Below are positions 16,741 through 23,076 of a DNA stretch of 23,076 nucleotides, piece after piece. Source of the DNA: Bacillota bacterium (GTDB lineage: Bacteria > Bacillota > Clostridia > Christensenellales > UMGS416). A model generated the notes under the pieces. The model was not told the origin of the DNA, searched no databases, and worked only from the letters and a program-made list of their open reading frames with translations. Each line of letters begins with the position of its first letter. The first letter of the stretch is position 1. The stretch lies in the NCBI GenBank assembly GCA_023422005.1, contig JAEZSC010000113.1:1-23076 (forward strand). Reading direction: 5' to 3'. The translations under genes and the position numbers were made by a program.

Positions 16741-17937
16741 TCATCCCTCCGGCAGCAGTTTATCCAGCGCGGTGCACAAGGCTTCGATCTCGCACTCGGA
16801 GATCAGAAAACTCGGCAGAAAGCGCAGCGTGTTGTGGTTGGCCGTGCCCACGACAAAGCCTGCGTCCAGCAGCTTGGCCCAGACGTCCTTGCAGGGCAGT
16901 TCACCGGCCAGCTCCATGCCCAGCATGAGCCCGCGGCCGCGCACGTCCACGATGCAGGGGTGCTTGGCCTGCAGCGCCTGTAGCTTGGCCTTGAACAGCG
17001 GGCCCATGGCGGCACAGCGGTCCAGCAGGCCGTCGCGTTGCAGCGCATCCATCACGGCCAGGCCGGCGGCGCAAGCCAGCGGGCCGCCGCCGAAGGTTGT
17101 GCCGTGGTCACCGGGCTCGAAGGCCTCGGCAGCCTCGCCCCGGGCCAAAATCGCGCCGATGGGGATACCGTTGCCCAGCGCCTTGGCGCATGTGATGATG
17201 TCCGGGTTAATGCCGTAATGCTCATAGGAGAACAGCTTGCCGGTACGGCCCATGCCGGTCTGCACCTCGTCCACAATCAGCAGGATGCCGTTGAGCCGGC
17301 ACAGCTCCTCCACGCCCTGCAGATAGTCTTGGGGCAGTTCGATAACACCGCCTTCGCCTTGTATCGTCTCCAGCATTATGGCAGCGGTGCGAGGCGTAAT
17401 GGCGGCCTCCAGCGCATCCAGATCGCCGGCCGGTACATTGCGGAAGCCCTCTGGCAGCGGCGCGTAGGGCTTCTGATACTTGGGCTGGCCGGTGGCCGCC
17501 ACCATGGCCAATGTGCGGCCGTGGAAGGAGTTGTCCAGCGACAGTACCTCATAGCGGTTCTTGTTGCGCATCTTGAAATACTTGCGGGCCAGTTTGGCGG
17601 CGCCCTCATTGGCCTCACCGCCGCTGTTGGCGAAGAACACCCGGTCGGCGATGGAAGCTTCTACCAGGCGCTGGGCCAGCAGTGCCTGGGGTTCGTTGTA
17701 GAAGTAGTTGGAAAGATGGATCACCTTGTCCAGTTGGGCCTTGACCGCTTCATTGAAAGCCGGATAGCCGTGGCCCAGGCTGGTCACGGCGATGCCGGTG
17801 AAGAAGTCTATATACTCGCGGCCGTCGCTGTCATAGAGCTTGGTTCCGCTCCCGCTGACGAAGTTCACTTCCGCACGGTGGCCGAAGGTGTGCATATAGT
17901 ATTGTGCGTCCAGCGCGGCAAGCTCCCGAATCGTCAT
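16741..17937 (-). CDS. argD: Acetylornithine aminotransferase
   Basis: PLP enzyme that converts N-acetylglutamate semialdehyde to N-acetylornithine using glutamate. It is 398 aa. Class III aminotransferase motifs are FFANSGGEANEGAAKLAR (PLP phosphate site), SFHGRT, VDEVQTGMGRTG and the PLP lysine K252 in CAKALGNGIPIGA. GGAGGT precedes the ATG by seven bases. It sits 22 bases after argB and one base before argF. Some ArgD enzymes also serve lysine synthesis (DapC), but the context favours arginine. Confidence 0.95.
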   Translation of the reverse strand: MTIRELAALDAQYYMHTFGHRAEVNFVSGSGTKLYDSDGREYIDFFTGIAVTSLGHGYPAFNEAVKAQLDKVIHLSNYFYNEPQALLAQRLVEASIADRVFFANSGGEANEGAAKLARKYFKMRNKNRYEVLSLDNSFHGRTLAMVAATGQPKYQKPYAPLPEGFRNVPAGDLDALEAAITPRTAAIMLETIQGEGGVIELPQDYLQGVEELCRLNGILLIVDEVQTGMGRTGKLFSYEHYGINPDIITCAKALGNGIPIGAILARGEAAEAFEPGDHGTTFGGGPLACAAGLAVMDALQRDGLLDRCAAMGPLFKAKLQALQAKHPCIVDVRGRGLMLGMELAGELPCKDVWAKLLDAGFVVGTANHNTLRFLPSFLISECEIEALCTALDKLLPEG

Positions 17938-17959
17938 GGTTGTACCTCCGCAGCAATTC

Positions 17960-18829
17960 CTATTTGGTCACCATGGTACCGATACCCTTGTCGGTGAAGA
18001 TCTCCAGAAGGATCGGGTGGGGGATGGTTCCGTTGACGATGTGAGTGCGGTTGACGCCCTGCTCGATGCCCTTGATACAGCCCATAACCTTGGGGATCAT
18101 GCCGCCGGAGATGATGCGCTGCTCGATGAGCCGGTAGATGTGGTCCACAGAAATCACCGCGATCAGCGAGTTGGGGTCTTCCGGGTTCATGCGCACGCCG
18201 TCGATATCGGTCAGGAACATCAGCTTTTCGGCCTTGAGCGCCGCGGCTACTTCGCCTGCAACGGTGTCGGCGTTGATGTTGTAGCTCTGGCCGTCGGGGC
18301 CCACACCGATGGGCGCGATGACCGGCACGTATTCCTCTTGGCTCAGCATCTCCAGCAGCTTCACGTTGACCCGGGAGATCTGGCCCACGAAGCCGTAATC
18401 CACGCCGTCCCGTGGGGGTTTCTTGACGACCTCGATCAGGTTGGCGTCCTTGCCGCACAGGCCCAGGCTCTTCACGCCCATGCCGTTTAGCTTGCTGACG
18501 ACGTCCTTGTTGATCTTGCCGGTCAACACCATCTGAACCACGTCCATCGTCGCCGCATCTGTGATGCGCAGGCCATTGTGGAACTTGCTCTCAATGTGGA
18601 GCTTCTCCAGCATGCTGTTGATGGCCGGGCCGCCGCCGTGCACAACCACGGGGTTGGCGCCCACGCACTTGAGCAGCGTGATGTCCTGCAGGATCGTTTC
18701 CTCCTGCTCCTCAGAGATCATCGCGCTGCCGCCGTACTTGATGACGATGGTCTTGCCGCTCAACTGCTGGATGTAGGGCAGGGCTTCTATGAGAATTTTT
18801 GCCTTGTCGGTCAGGGTGTTCGGGTTCAT
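17960..18829 (-). CDS. argB: Acetylglutamate kinase
   Basis: Phosphorylates N-acetylglutamate with ATP, usually the arginine-inhibited step where ornithine is recycled. It is 289 aa from ATG 18829, which has GGAGGA upstream and the typical N-terminus MNPNTLTDKAKILIEALPYI; the frame is open 69 bases further but that overlaps argC. Motifs are IVIKYGGSAM (K31), VVHGGGPAINSML, GLCGKDANL and the C-terminal ITGGMIPK-like region ISGGMIPKV. The N-terminal helix suggests the hexameric, arginine-sensitive type. Confidence 0.96.
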   Translation of the reverse strand: MNPNTLTDKAKILIEALPYIQQLSGKTIVIKYGGSAMISEEQEETILQDITLLKCVGANPVVVHGGGPAINSMLEKLHIESKFHNGLRITDAATMDVVQMVLTGKINKDVVSKLNGMGVKSLGLCGKDANLIEVVKKPPRDGVDYGFVGQISRVNVKLLEMLSQEEYVPVIAPIGVGPDGQSYNINADTVAGEVAAALKAEKLMFLTDIDGVRMNPEDPNSLIAVISVDHIYRLIEQRIISGGMIPKVMGCIKGIEQGVNRTHIVNGTIPHPILLEIFTDKGIGTMVTK

Positions 18830-18848
18830 GTCGCTGTCCTCCGCATTT

Positions 18849-19895
18849 TTACAGATAATAGGCCGGCGCCTTGAGGCCGGTGGTTTCGTCCAGTCCAAAC
18901 ATCAGGTTCATGTTCTGTATCGCCTGACCCGCCGCGCCCTTCACCAGGTTGTCCAGGCATGCCACCAGGATCAGGCGGCCGGTTCGGCGGTCCAGCTCCA
19001 TGCCGATGTGCAGGTAGTTGGAGCCGTTGACGTGCTTGAGTTCCGGCAGGCTGCCGGCAGAGCGTATGATGATGAAGGGATGGCCCTCGAAGTACCGCAG
19101 GTAGGCCGACCGCAGTTCCTCAACATCCAGGCCGGCCTGTGCTTGCGCATAAATCGTGGCCAGAATGCCGCGCTTTACCGGTAGCAGGTGGGGGGTAAAA
19201 GTCAGCGTGACCGGTGTGCCGGCCACCTTGGAGAGTTCCTGCTCGATCTCAGACGTGTGCCGGTGGCCGGTGACCTTGTAGGCTTTGAAGTTGTCCTGCT
19301 GCTCACAGAAGTGCAACTCGTGCGTGGCCTTGCGCCCGGCGCCGGTCACGCCGCTCTTGGCGTCTATGATGATGCCCTCGTGCCGGATAAAGCCGCCCGC
19401 CAGAGCCGGCGACAGCGTCAGGATAGAGCACGTCGTATAGCAGCCGGGGTTGGCTACTACGCCGGCGCCGGCGATGGCAGCTCTGTTGCCCGGCAGCTCC
19501 GGCAGGCCGTATACAGCCGAGCGCATCAAGTCCGGATAGGGGTGGGCTTGACCATACCACTGCTCGTACACCGCCGGGTCGTCATAGCGGAAGTCGCCGG
19601 ACAGGTCGATGACCCGAGCGCCGGCCTCGTGGATGTGCGGCACGACCTTCGCGCTGATGTGATGGGGCAGTGCAGTGAACACGATGTCGCAGTCGCGGCC
19701 CAGCGCCTGGGCGTCCAGCGCCTCTGTGGTTGCGGCGTACACGCCTAGCAGGCTGGGGTATACGGCATCCATGTCGGAGCCGGCCATGCTCTCGCTGACC
19801 AGATGTATGATTTGCGCTTGTGGATGCCCCTGCAGCAACCGCACCAGCTCCGCGCCGGCATAGCCTGTGGCTCCCACGATGCCGACCTTGATCAT
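18849..19895 (-). CDS. argC: N-acetyl-gamma-glutamyl-phosphate reductase
   Basis: NADPH-dependent reductase giving N-acetylglutamate semialdehyde, first gene of the operon. It is 348 aa from ATG 19895, which has GAGGTGG seven bases upstream. The Rossmann motif GIVGATGYAGAELVRLL starts at residue 5. The catalytic cysteine is C152 in VVANPGCYTT, and the histidine region is FTPHLLPVKRG. The open frame extends 63 bases further, but that part contains the promoter. The gap to argB is 19 bases. Confidence 0.96.
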   Translation of the reverse strand: MIKVGIVGATGYAGAELVRLLQGHPQAQIIHLVSESMAGSDMDAVYPSLLGVYAATTEALDAQALGRDCDIVFTALPHHISAKVVPHIHEAGARVIDLSGDFRYDDPAVYEQWYGQAHPYPDLMRSAVYGLPELPGNRAAIAGAGVVANPGCYTTCSILTLSPALAGGFIRHEGIIIDAKSGVTGAGRKATHELHFCEQQDNFKAYKVTGHRHTSEIEQELSKVAGTPVTLTFTPHLLPVKRGILATIYAQAQAGLDVEELRSAYLRYFEGHPFIIIRSAGSLPELKHVNGSNYLHIGMELDRRTGRLILVACLDNLVKGAAGQAIQNMNLMFGLDETTGLKAPAYYL

Positions 19896-19929
19896 TTGCA
19901 GCCACCTCGCATTACTTGCTTTTTTCATT

Positions 19930-19958
19930 ATTATACGAACGGAAGAATAAATATGCAA
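19930..19958 (-). promoter_or_regulatory. Promoter of arginine operon
   Basis: On the minus strand TTGCAT (19958-19953) is 17 bases from a perfect TATAAT (19935-19930). The leader to argC would be about 28 bases. The ARG box at 19945-19957 overlaps the -35 and spacer. Confidence 0.6.
19945..19957. promoter_or_regulatory. ARG box, predicted ArgR/AhrC operator
   Basis: GAATAAATATGCA matches the ARG-box core GNATWWWWATNCA at every fixed position. It lies over the -35 and spacer of the argC promoter, where arginine-bound ArgR would block RNA polymerase. A single box is visible; flanking bases fit less well. The consensus is recalled, not searched. Confidence 0.6.
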
Positions 19959-20005
19959 TACATACGCTAAAAAAGAATCATGAAAGAGCTATAGCATGAT
20001 TGAAA

Positions 20006-20062
20006 TATGTAAGGTTAGATTGACACGAAGTGTCTTTTGCGATAGAATGCTATGTAAGGTTA
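20006..20062 (+). promoter_or_regulatory. XRE-def promoter with palindrome and flanking direct repeats
   Basis: Perfect TTGACA (20020-20025), 17-base spacer, TAGAAT (20043-20048). The palindrome GACAC-GAA-GTGTC (20022-20034) covers the -35 and the start of the spacer. The 12-mer TATGTAAGGTTA occurs twice in direct orientation, at 20006-20017 and 20051-20062, on either side of the core promoter and 45 bases apart. The palindrome is the likely operator for the XRE protein (autoregulation); the role of the direct repeats is unknown. Confidence 0.7.
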
Positions 20063-20085
20063 ACAATGCATCGCGAGAGGTTTAC

Positions 20086-20340
20086 GTGAAAAATAGAGTC
20101 AGGCAATTGCGAGAAGCGTTCGATATGACACAAGAACAGTTGGGTGAGTTCGTCGGAACATCAAGACAAGCGATAAATGCTATTGAAACCGAGAAGAATG
20201 AGCCTTCCATATGGTTGGCTTACGACATCGCTAAAGTTTTTCATGAACCGATTGAGAATGTTTTTTTGTTTGAAGAAAGTGAAAGAAAATCCCGGGCGGA
20301 TATTAGCAGGGGGTGTGTCCGTGGCCCTAAGAACGATTAG
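20086..20340 (+). CDS. XRE-family helix-turn-helix regulator
   Basis: Small single-domain DNA-binding protein of 84 aa. The Cro/C1-type helix-turn-helix spans about residues 4-58 (QLREAFDMTQEQLGEFVGTS, then RQAINAIE and PSIWLAYDIAKVF). GTG 20086 follows GAGAGG by five bases and gives the typical short N-terminus; an ATG at 19996 lies upstream of the promoter and is not used. The last 20 bases overlap the deformylase gene. The gene is AT-rich against its surroundings. It most likely represses its own promoter and thereby def. Confidence 0.85.
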   Translation: MKNRVRQLREAFDMTQEQLGEFVGTSRQAINAIETEKNEPSIWLAYDIAKVFHEPIENVFLFEESERKSRADISRGCVRGPKND

Positions 20341-20779
20341 AATGTTTGACGATGAATTCTTGCACAAAGTGAGCAGACCTGTAGCCGATGTGGATGATCG
20401 CATCAGAGAAATTCTGAATGATATGGCTGAAACCATGTATAACACGCAAAACGGAGGCGGATTGGCTGCCTGTCAAATAGGGATATTGCGCCGTTTGGTT
20501 GTTGCTGACATGGGAGAAGGATTGTTGAAGTTAGTCAATCCTCAAATTGTTGAGTGCAAAGGAGACCAACTTGTTATTGAGGGCTGCTTAAGTTATCCTG
20601 GTATATGGGGAAAAGTATTAAGACCGAGGGAAATCGTTGTACAGGCATTGAATGAAAATGGCGATCCAATTGTTGTCCGTGGTGTTGATGAGATGGCGAA
20701 ATGCCTTTGTCATGAAATTGATCACACAAACGGAATCATATATAAAGATAAAATAACTGAATATGTAGAGATGGATTAA
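20321..20779 (+). CDS. def: Peptide deformylase
   Basis: Metal hydrolase that removes the formyl group from nascent proteins. It is 152 aa from GTG 20321 (GCAGGGGG upstream), starting (M)ALRTIRMFDDEFLHKVSRPV as in short clostridial deformylases. All three motifs are intact: GGGLAACQIG (Q52), EGCLSYPG (C89) and CHEIDHTNG (H131, E132, H135). The usual Pro of GLAAPQ is Cys and the usual Gln before HEIDH is Cys. The gene is AT-rich, overlaps the XRE gene by 20 bases and is not beside fmt or priA, so it is probably a second, acquired copy. Actinonin resistance is one conceivable role. Confidence 0.93.
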   Translation: MALRTIRMFDDEFLHKVSRPVADVDDRIREILNDMAETMYNTQNGGGLAACQIGILRRLVVADMGEGLLKLVNPQIVECKGDQLVIEGCLSYPGIWGKVLRPREIVVQALNENGDPIVVRGVDEMAKCLCHEIDHTNGIIYKDKITEYVEMD

Positions 20780-20798
20780 CAAGTTTGCAGGAGGCCCA

Positions 20799-21500
20799 AT
20801 GAACCTTGTAGCGCTCAAAGAACAAGTATGGAAGGCAAATCTGGAACTGGTCGAACGCAAGCTGGTGCTTTACACCTGGGGCAACGTCAGCGGCATCGAC
20901 CGTGAGCGTGGCTTGGTCGTCATCAAGCCCAGCGGTGTGGAATATGACGCGCTCAAGCCGCAAGACCTTGTGGTGCTGACGCTGGATGGCGAGCAGGTAG
21001 AAGGGGAGCTTCGCCCCTCCAGCGACACGCCGACCCACCTGGCGCTGTATCGGGCGTTCCCAGGCATCGGCGGCGTGGCCCACACCCATTCCACGTGGGC
21101 CACCGTGTGGGCGCAGGCTGGCCGCGCCATCCCTTGCTATGGCACGACCCACGCCGATTATTTCTACGGGGAGATTCCCTGCACTCGGCCCTTGACGCCG
21201 GCAGAAATCCACGATGCCTACGAGGCCAATACCGGCCGCGTGATCATAGAAGCATTTGAGAAGCTGGAGACGCCGCAACCCGAGCAGATGCCCGCGGCTG
21301 TCGTGTACCAGCATGGGCCGTTCACGTGGGGCAAATCCGCGGCCAAGGCCGTGGAGAGCTCCGTGGTGCTGGAGCAGATCGCACATATGGCGTGGGCGGC
21401 GCAGCTGTGCAACCCGGTGGTGCAGCCGGTGCAGCGGGAGATTCTGGATAAGCACTACCTGCGCAAGCACGGCGCGGGGGCTTATTATGGGCAGAAGTAG
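20799..21500 (+). CDS. araD: L-ribulose-5-phosphate 4-epimerase
   Basis: Class II aldolase-fold zinc enzyme linking L-ribulose-5-phosphate (arabinose or ascorbate breakdown) with D-xylulose-5-phosphate of the pentose phosphate pathway. It is 233 aa. Zinc ligands H95 and H97 lie in VAHTHSTWATVW and H172 in HGPFTWG. Other active-site residues at the expected places are D76 (SSDTPTH), D120 (GTTHADYFYG) and Y229/Y230 near the C-terminus. GCAGGAGG precedes the ATG. Composition returns to the GC-rich norm, unlike the upstream def, 19 bases away. No other arabinose genes are in the window. Confidence 0.93.
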   Translation: MNLVALKEQVWKANLELVERKLVLYTWGNVSGIDRERGLVVIKPSGVEYDALKPQDLVVLTLDGEQVEGELRPSSDTPTHLALYRAFPGIGGVAHTHSTWATVWAQAGRAIPCYGTTHADYFYGEIPCTRPLTPAEIHDAYEANTGRVIIEAFEKLETPQPEQMPAAVVYQHGPFTWGKSAAKAVESSVVLEQIAHMAWAAQLCNPVVQPVQREILDKHYLRKHGAGAYYGQK

Positions 21501-21539
21501 GATCATGCGTGGAACCCGCATGCGACGATGAAGAAAACA

Positions 21540-21576
21540 ACCCCGCCGGGTCAAACGAGCCGGCGGGGTCGTTTTT
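21540..21576. terminator. Terminator after araD, probably bidirectional
   Basis: ACCCCGCCGG (21540-21549) and CCGGCGGGGT (21560-21569) form a perfect 10-bp stem, followed by CGTTTTT. On the minus strand the same stem is followed by TGTTTTC, so it can also end the DUF5305 gene. Confidence 0.88.
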
Positions 21577-21584
21577 ATGCGATG

Positions 21585-22694
21585 CTATGCGGTGGCCACG
21601 GACTCTCTGCCCATGTCGCCGAACATGACCATATAGTAGATGCGCCCGGTATCAAAGACATAGAACTCGATCTTCCTCTCCGCGGCGGCGTCCACGCGGT
21701 AATAGAACACCGGCTGGCTGATCTCATCGGCAATCTTGACCATTTCAGCGATGCCATCGATGGGGATCGTGGCCAGTTGCTGATAGGGCAGGGGATTCTC
21801 CAGACGAACCAGCCGCTCACCGTGCTGCTGAAAGATTCTGTCCACACTTTTCTTGTACACGCTCTCGGCGTCAGGTTTGTGCCGGGGCAGGGTGAGCAGC
21901 GTGAACCAGACGCCGCAGCCCAGCGCCAGCACGAAGCACGCCAGCGCGAATGGCACATAGTTGTTACGATCAGGCGGCGGCGCGATGCGCAACTCCACCT
22001 TATTCTCCACTGTGGGCGTACCCTGAACCACCAGCACATTATCCAGCATCGGAATCATGTACTCCACGGTCGTGGTGTCGTTCACCGGCCCCAGAGGACC
22101 CTGCACTGTGGCGTTCACATGGAAGAGGACCTTCAGCTCATTGGTGGTGCCGGCTTGGGTTTTGCTGTATACACTCTTGGCATAGTCAATGAACTTGTTC
22201 ACATCCAGATCAATCTTGCGCTCAAAGCTGCTTGTACCGGCGACATTCTCCGGCGCAAGCAGCTCTTCATCCTTCTGCCAGATGATGAAGTCTGGGTCGA
22301 TGTACTTGCTGGTGTCGCTGGCGTAGGCGACCAGCTGTGCTTGTGCCGACACGACATAATCGCATGGTAAATCCTGCAAGCCTTGCATCGCATACTGCAA
22401 ATTAAACTGTACGCTCTTCACATAGGTGAGCAGACGAGCCTCCTTTGCACCGGGCTTTGGCTGCGTATAAAGATCGTTGGGCTTGTATTCCAGGTTGTAG
22501 TCCACCAGCAACCGGGTGCTGCCGTGGCGCAGGCCAGTATCCACAGGTTGCCGGAACTCCAACACCATCAGCACGACACCACCTGCCAACAGCAGTACGC
22601 CCACTACCACAAGGGCTATTCGGCGACGAGCGGTTGTTATGAGTTTAGGCGTCGTGGTCTTCTCATGATTCTTCGCTGCCTTCGTCTTTAGCAT
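21585..22694 (-). CDS. DUF5305-type membrane protein
   Basis: Protein of 369 aa with two transmembrane helices, at about residues 25-46 and 253-275. The long segment between them (about 47-250) should lie outside the cell and is beta-rich in appearance. The C-terminal part (about 280-369) is cytoplasmic and includes VFYYRVDAAAERK and FYVFDTGRIYYMV. I recognise the overall plan as DUF5305, a family often found beside SipW-type signal peptidases; no enzymatic motif is visible. ATG 22694 has AAAGGA upstream and lies 11 bases after the signal peptidase stop, so the two are cotranscribed. Function unknown; a role in surface-protein or fibre export is only suggested by its neighbour. Confidence 0.75.
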   Translation of the reverse strand: MLKTKAAKNHEKTTTPKLITTARRRIALVVVGVLLLAGGVVLMVLEFRQPVDTGLRHGSTRLLVDYNLEYKPNDLYTQPKPGAKEARLLTYVKSVQFNLQYAMQGLQDLPCDYVVSAQAQLVAYASDTSKYIDPDFIIWQKDEELLAPENVAGTSSFERKIDLDVNKFIDYAKSVYSKTQAGTTNELKVLFHVNATVQGPLGPVNDTTTVEYMIPMLDNVLVVQGTPTVENKVELRIAPPPDRNNYVPFALACFVLALGCGVWFTLLTLPRHKPDAESVYKKSVDRIFQQHGERLVRLENPLPYQQLATIPIDGIAEMVKIADEISQPVFYYRVDAAAERKIEFYVFDTGRIYYMVMFGDMGRESVATA

Positions 22695-22705
22695 GGCTGT
22701 TCCTT

Positions 22706-23076
22706 TCAGTGGGCTCGAATCAGGTAGGTCAGGTAGCCTAGTTTCGGTACGGTTGCGACTACCTTGCCTCGAATCTGCGTCGCCTTTACTGGCTTTAAGT
22801 CGCGAACATTGTTGTTGTCACCCTTGGTGATGTATACAGTGGCGTCGTCCACGACATCAATGTCTATGACGCGGTGAATGATGAAGAATTCGTTGGACCA
22901 ATATTGCACGATGTCGCCGATTTTGATTTCGTCCGCGGATGTGCGCTCGATTACGACGACATCTCCGGGATAAACCAGAGGCTCCATGCTTCCGCTCATG
23001 ATCGTGACAGGATACACGGGGAACAACCCCGCGATAAACCAGACGATCGCCATGCTGACCGCCAGCACGGCGATCC
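22706..23076 (-). CDS. Signal peptidase I, SipW/ER type (5' end outside window)
   Basis: Membrane serine protease that cleaves signal peptides on the outer face of the membrane. The visible 123 residues start within the N-terminal helix (IAVLAVSMAIVWFIAGLF); the gene runs off the right edge, so its start is not known. The nucleophile region is MSGSMEPLVYPGDVV. The general base is histidine, in FIIHRVI, instead of the lysine of ordinary bacterial enzymes, which defines the SipW/ER (S26B) type. TKGDNN follows. In Bacillus, SipW processes TasA-type fibre proteins. Confidence 0.92.
   Translation of the reverse strand, partial: IAVLAVSMAIVWFIAGLFPVYPVTIMSGSMEPLVYPGDVVVIERTSADEIKIGDIVQYWSNEFFIIHRVIDIDVVDDATVYITKGDNNNVRDLKPVKATQIRGKVVATVPKLGYLTYLIRAH

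Noticed and set aside
17038..17997. 319-codon plus-strand frame opposite argD
   Set aside because: Antisense shadow of argD without recognisable motifs or a ribosome site.
22706..23076. Signal peptidase inactive because the catalytic lysine is missing
   Set aside because: A histidine in IHRV at that position is the normal active-site residue of SipW/ER-type enzymes.

Overview
The window reads as a GC-rich spore-forming member of the Bacillota, most likely class Clostridia. It holds the 3' part of a type A RNase P RNA, the sporulation pair spoIID and spoIIQ (a degenerate LytM protein), strong intrinsic terminators, sigma-A-type promoters with 17-base spacers, and Shine-Dalgarno sites of the GGAGG type. 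Base composition (by eye about 60% GC) is uniform except for two AT-rich patches, an acetyltransferase at about 14.53-15.1 kb and an XRE regulator plus peptide deformylase pair at about 20.0-20.78 kb, which look acquired. I cannot name a genus.

Layout. 1-190: end of rnpB. 200-640: a structured intergenic repeat (copy A) and two hairpins. 655-2735: overlapping pair, a RlmL/YpsC-type RNA methyltransferase and a membrane-anchored metallophosphoesterase. 2839-5583: secG, rnr and a 40-codon basic small ORF before a strong terminator. 5718-8163: a HisC-type aminotransferase and an M20 metallopeptidase, cotranscribed. 8360-11609: murA, spoIID, spoIIQ, the classic cell-envelope and engulfment cluster. 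11610-11880: repeat copy B. 11965-13919: guaB, followed two bases later by a hypoxanthine-DNA glycosylase. 13920-14590: a terminator, then repeat copy C, rich in perfect hairpins. 14597-15094: the AT-rich GNAT. 15262-19895, minus strand: arginine operon argC-argB-argD-argF-GNAT, without argJ, behind a promoter overlapped by a good ARG box. 20086-21500: XRE, def and araD. 21585-23076, minus strand: a DUF5305-type membrane protein downstream of a SipW/ER-type signal peptidase that runs off the window.

How the genes work together. Housekeeping RNA and protein-export functions (rnpB, RNA methyltransferase, secG, rnr) sit beside each other. murA, spoIID and spoIIQ link wall synthesis with engulfment; I see a sigma-E-like promoter before spoIID and a sigma-F-like promoter before spoIIQ. 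guaB with the deoxyinosine glycosylase joins IMP removal to repair of hypoxanthine in DNA. The arginine operon would make ornithine and citrulline from N-acetylglutamate, with the terminal GNAT the obvious candidate for the acetylation step.

The observations I would follow first are the three-copy modular intergenic element (A, B, C; B resembles a version lacking the last module), the argJ-less arginine operon ending in a GNAT, the XRE-def pair whose promoter carries a palindrome and is bracketed by 12-bp direct repeats, and the SipW-DUF5305 module at the right edge. No CRISPR array, insertion sequence, phage gene or tRNA was found.
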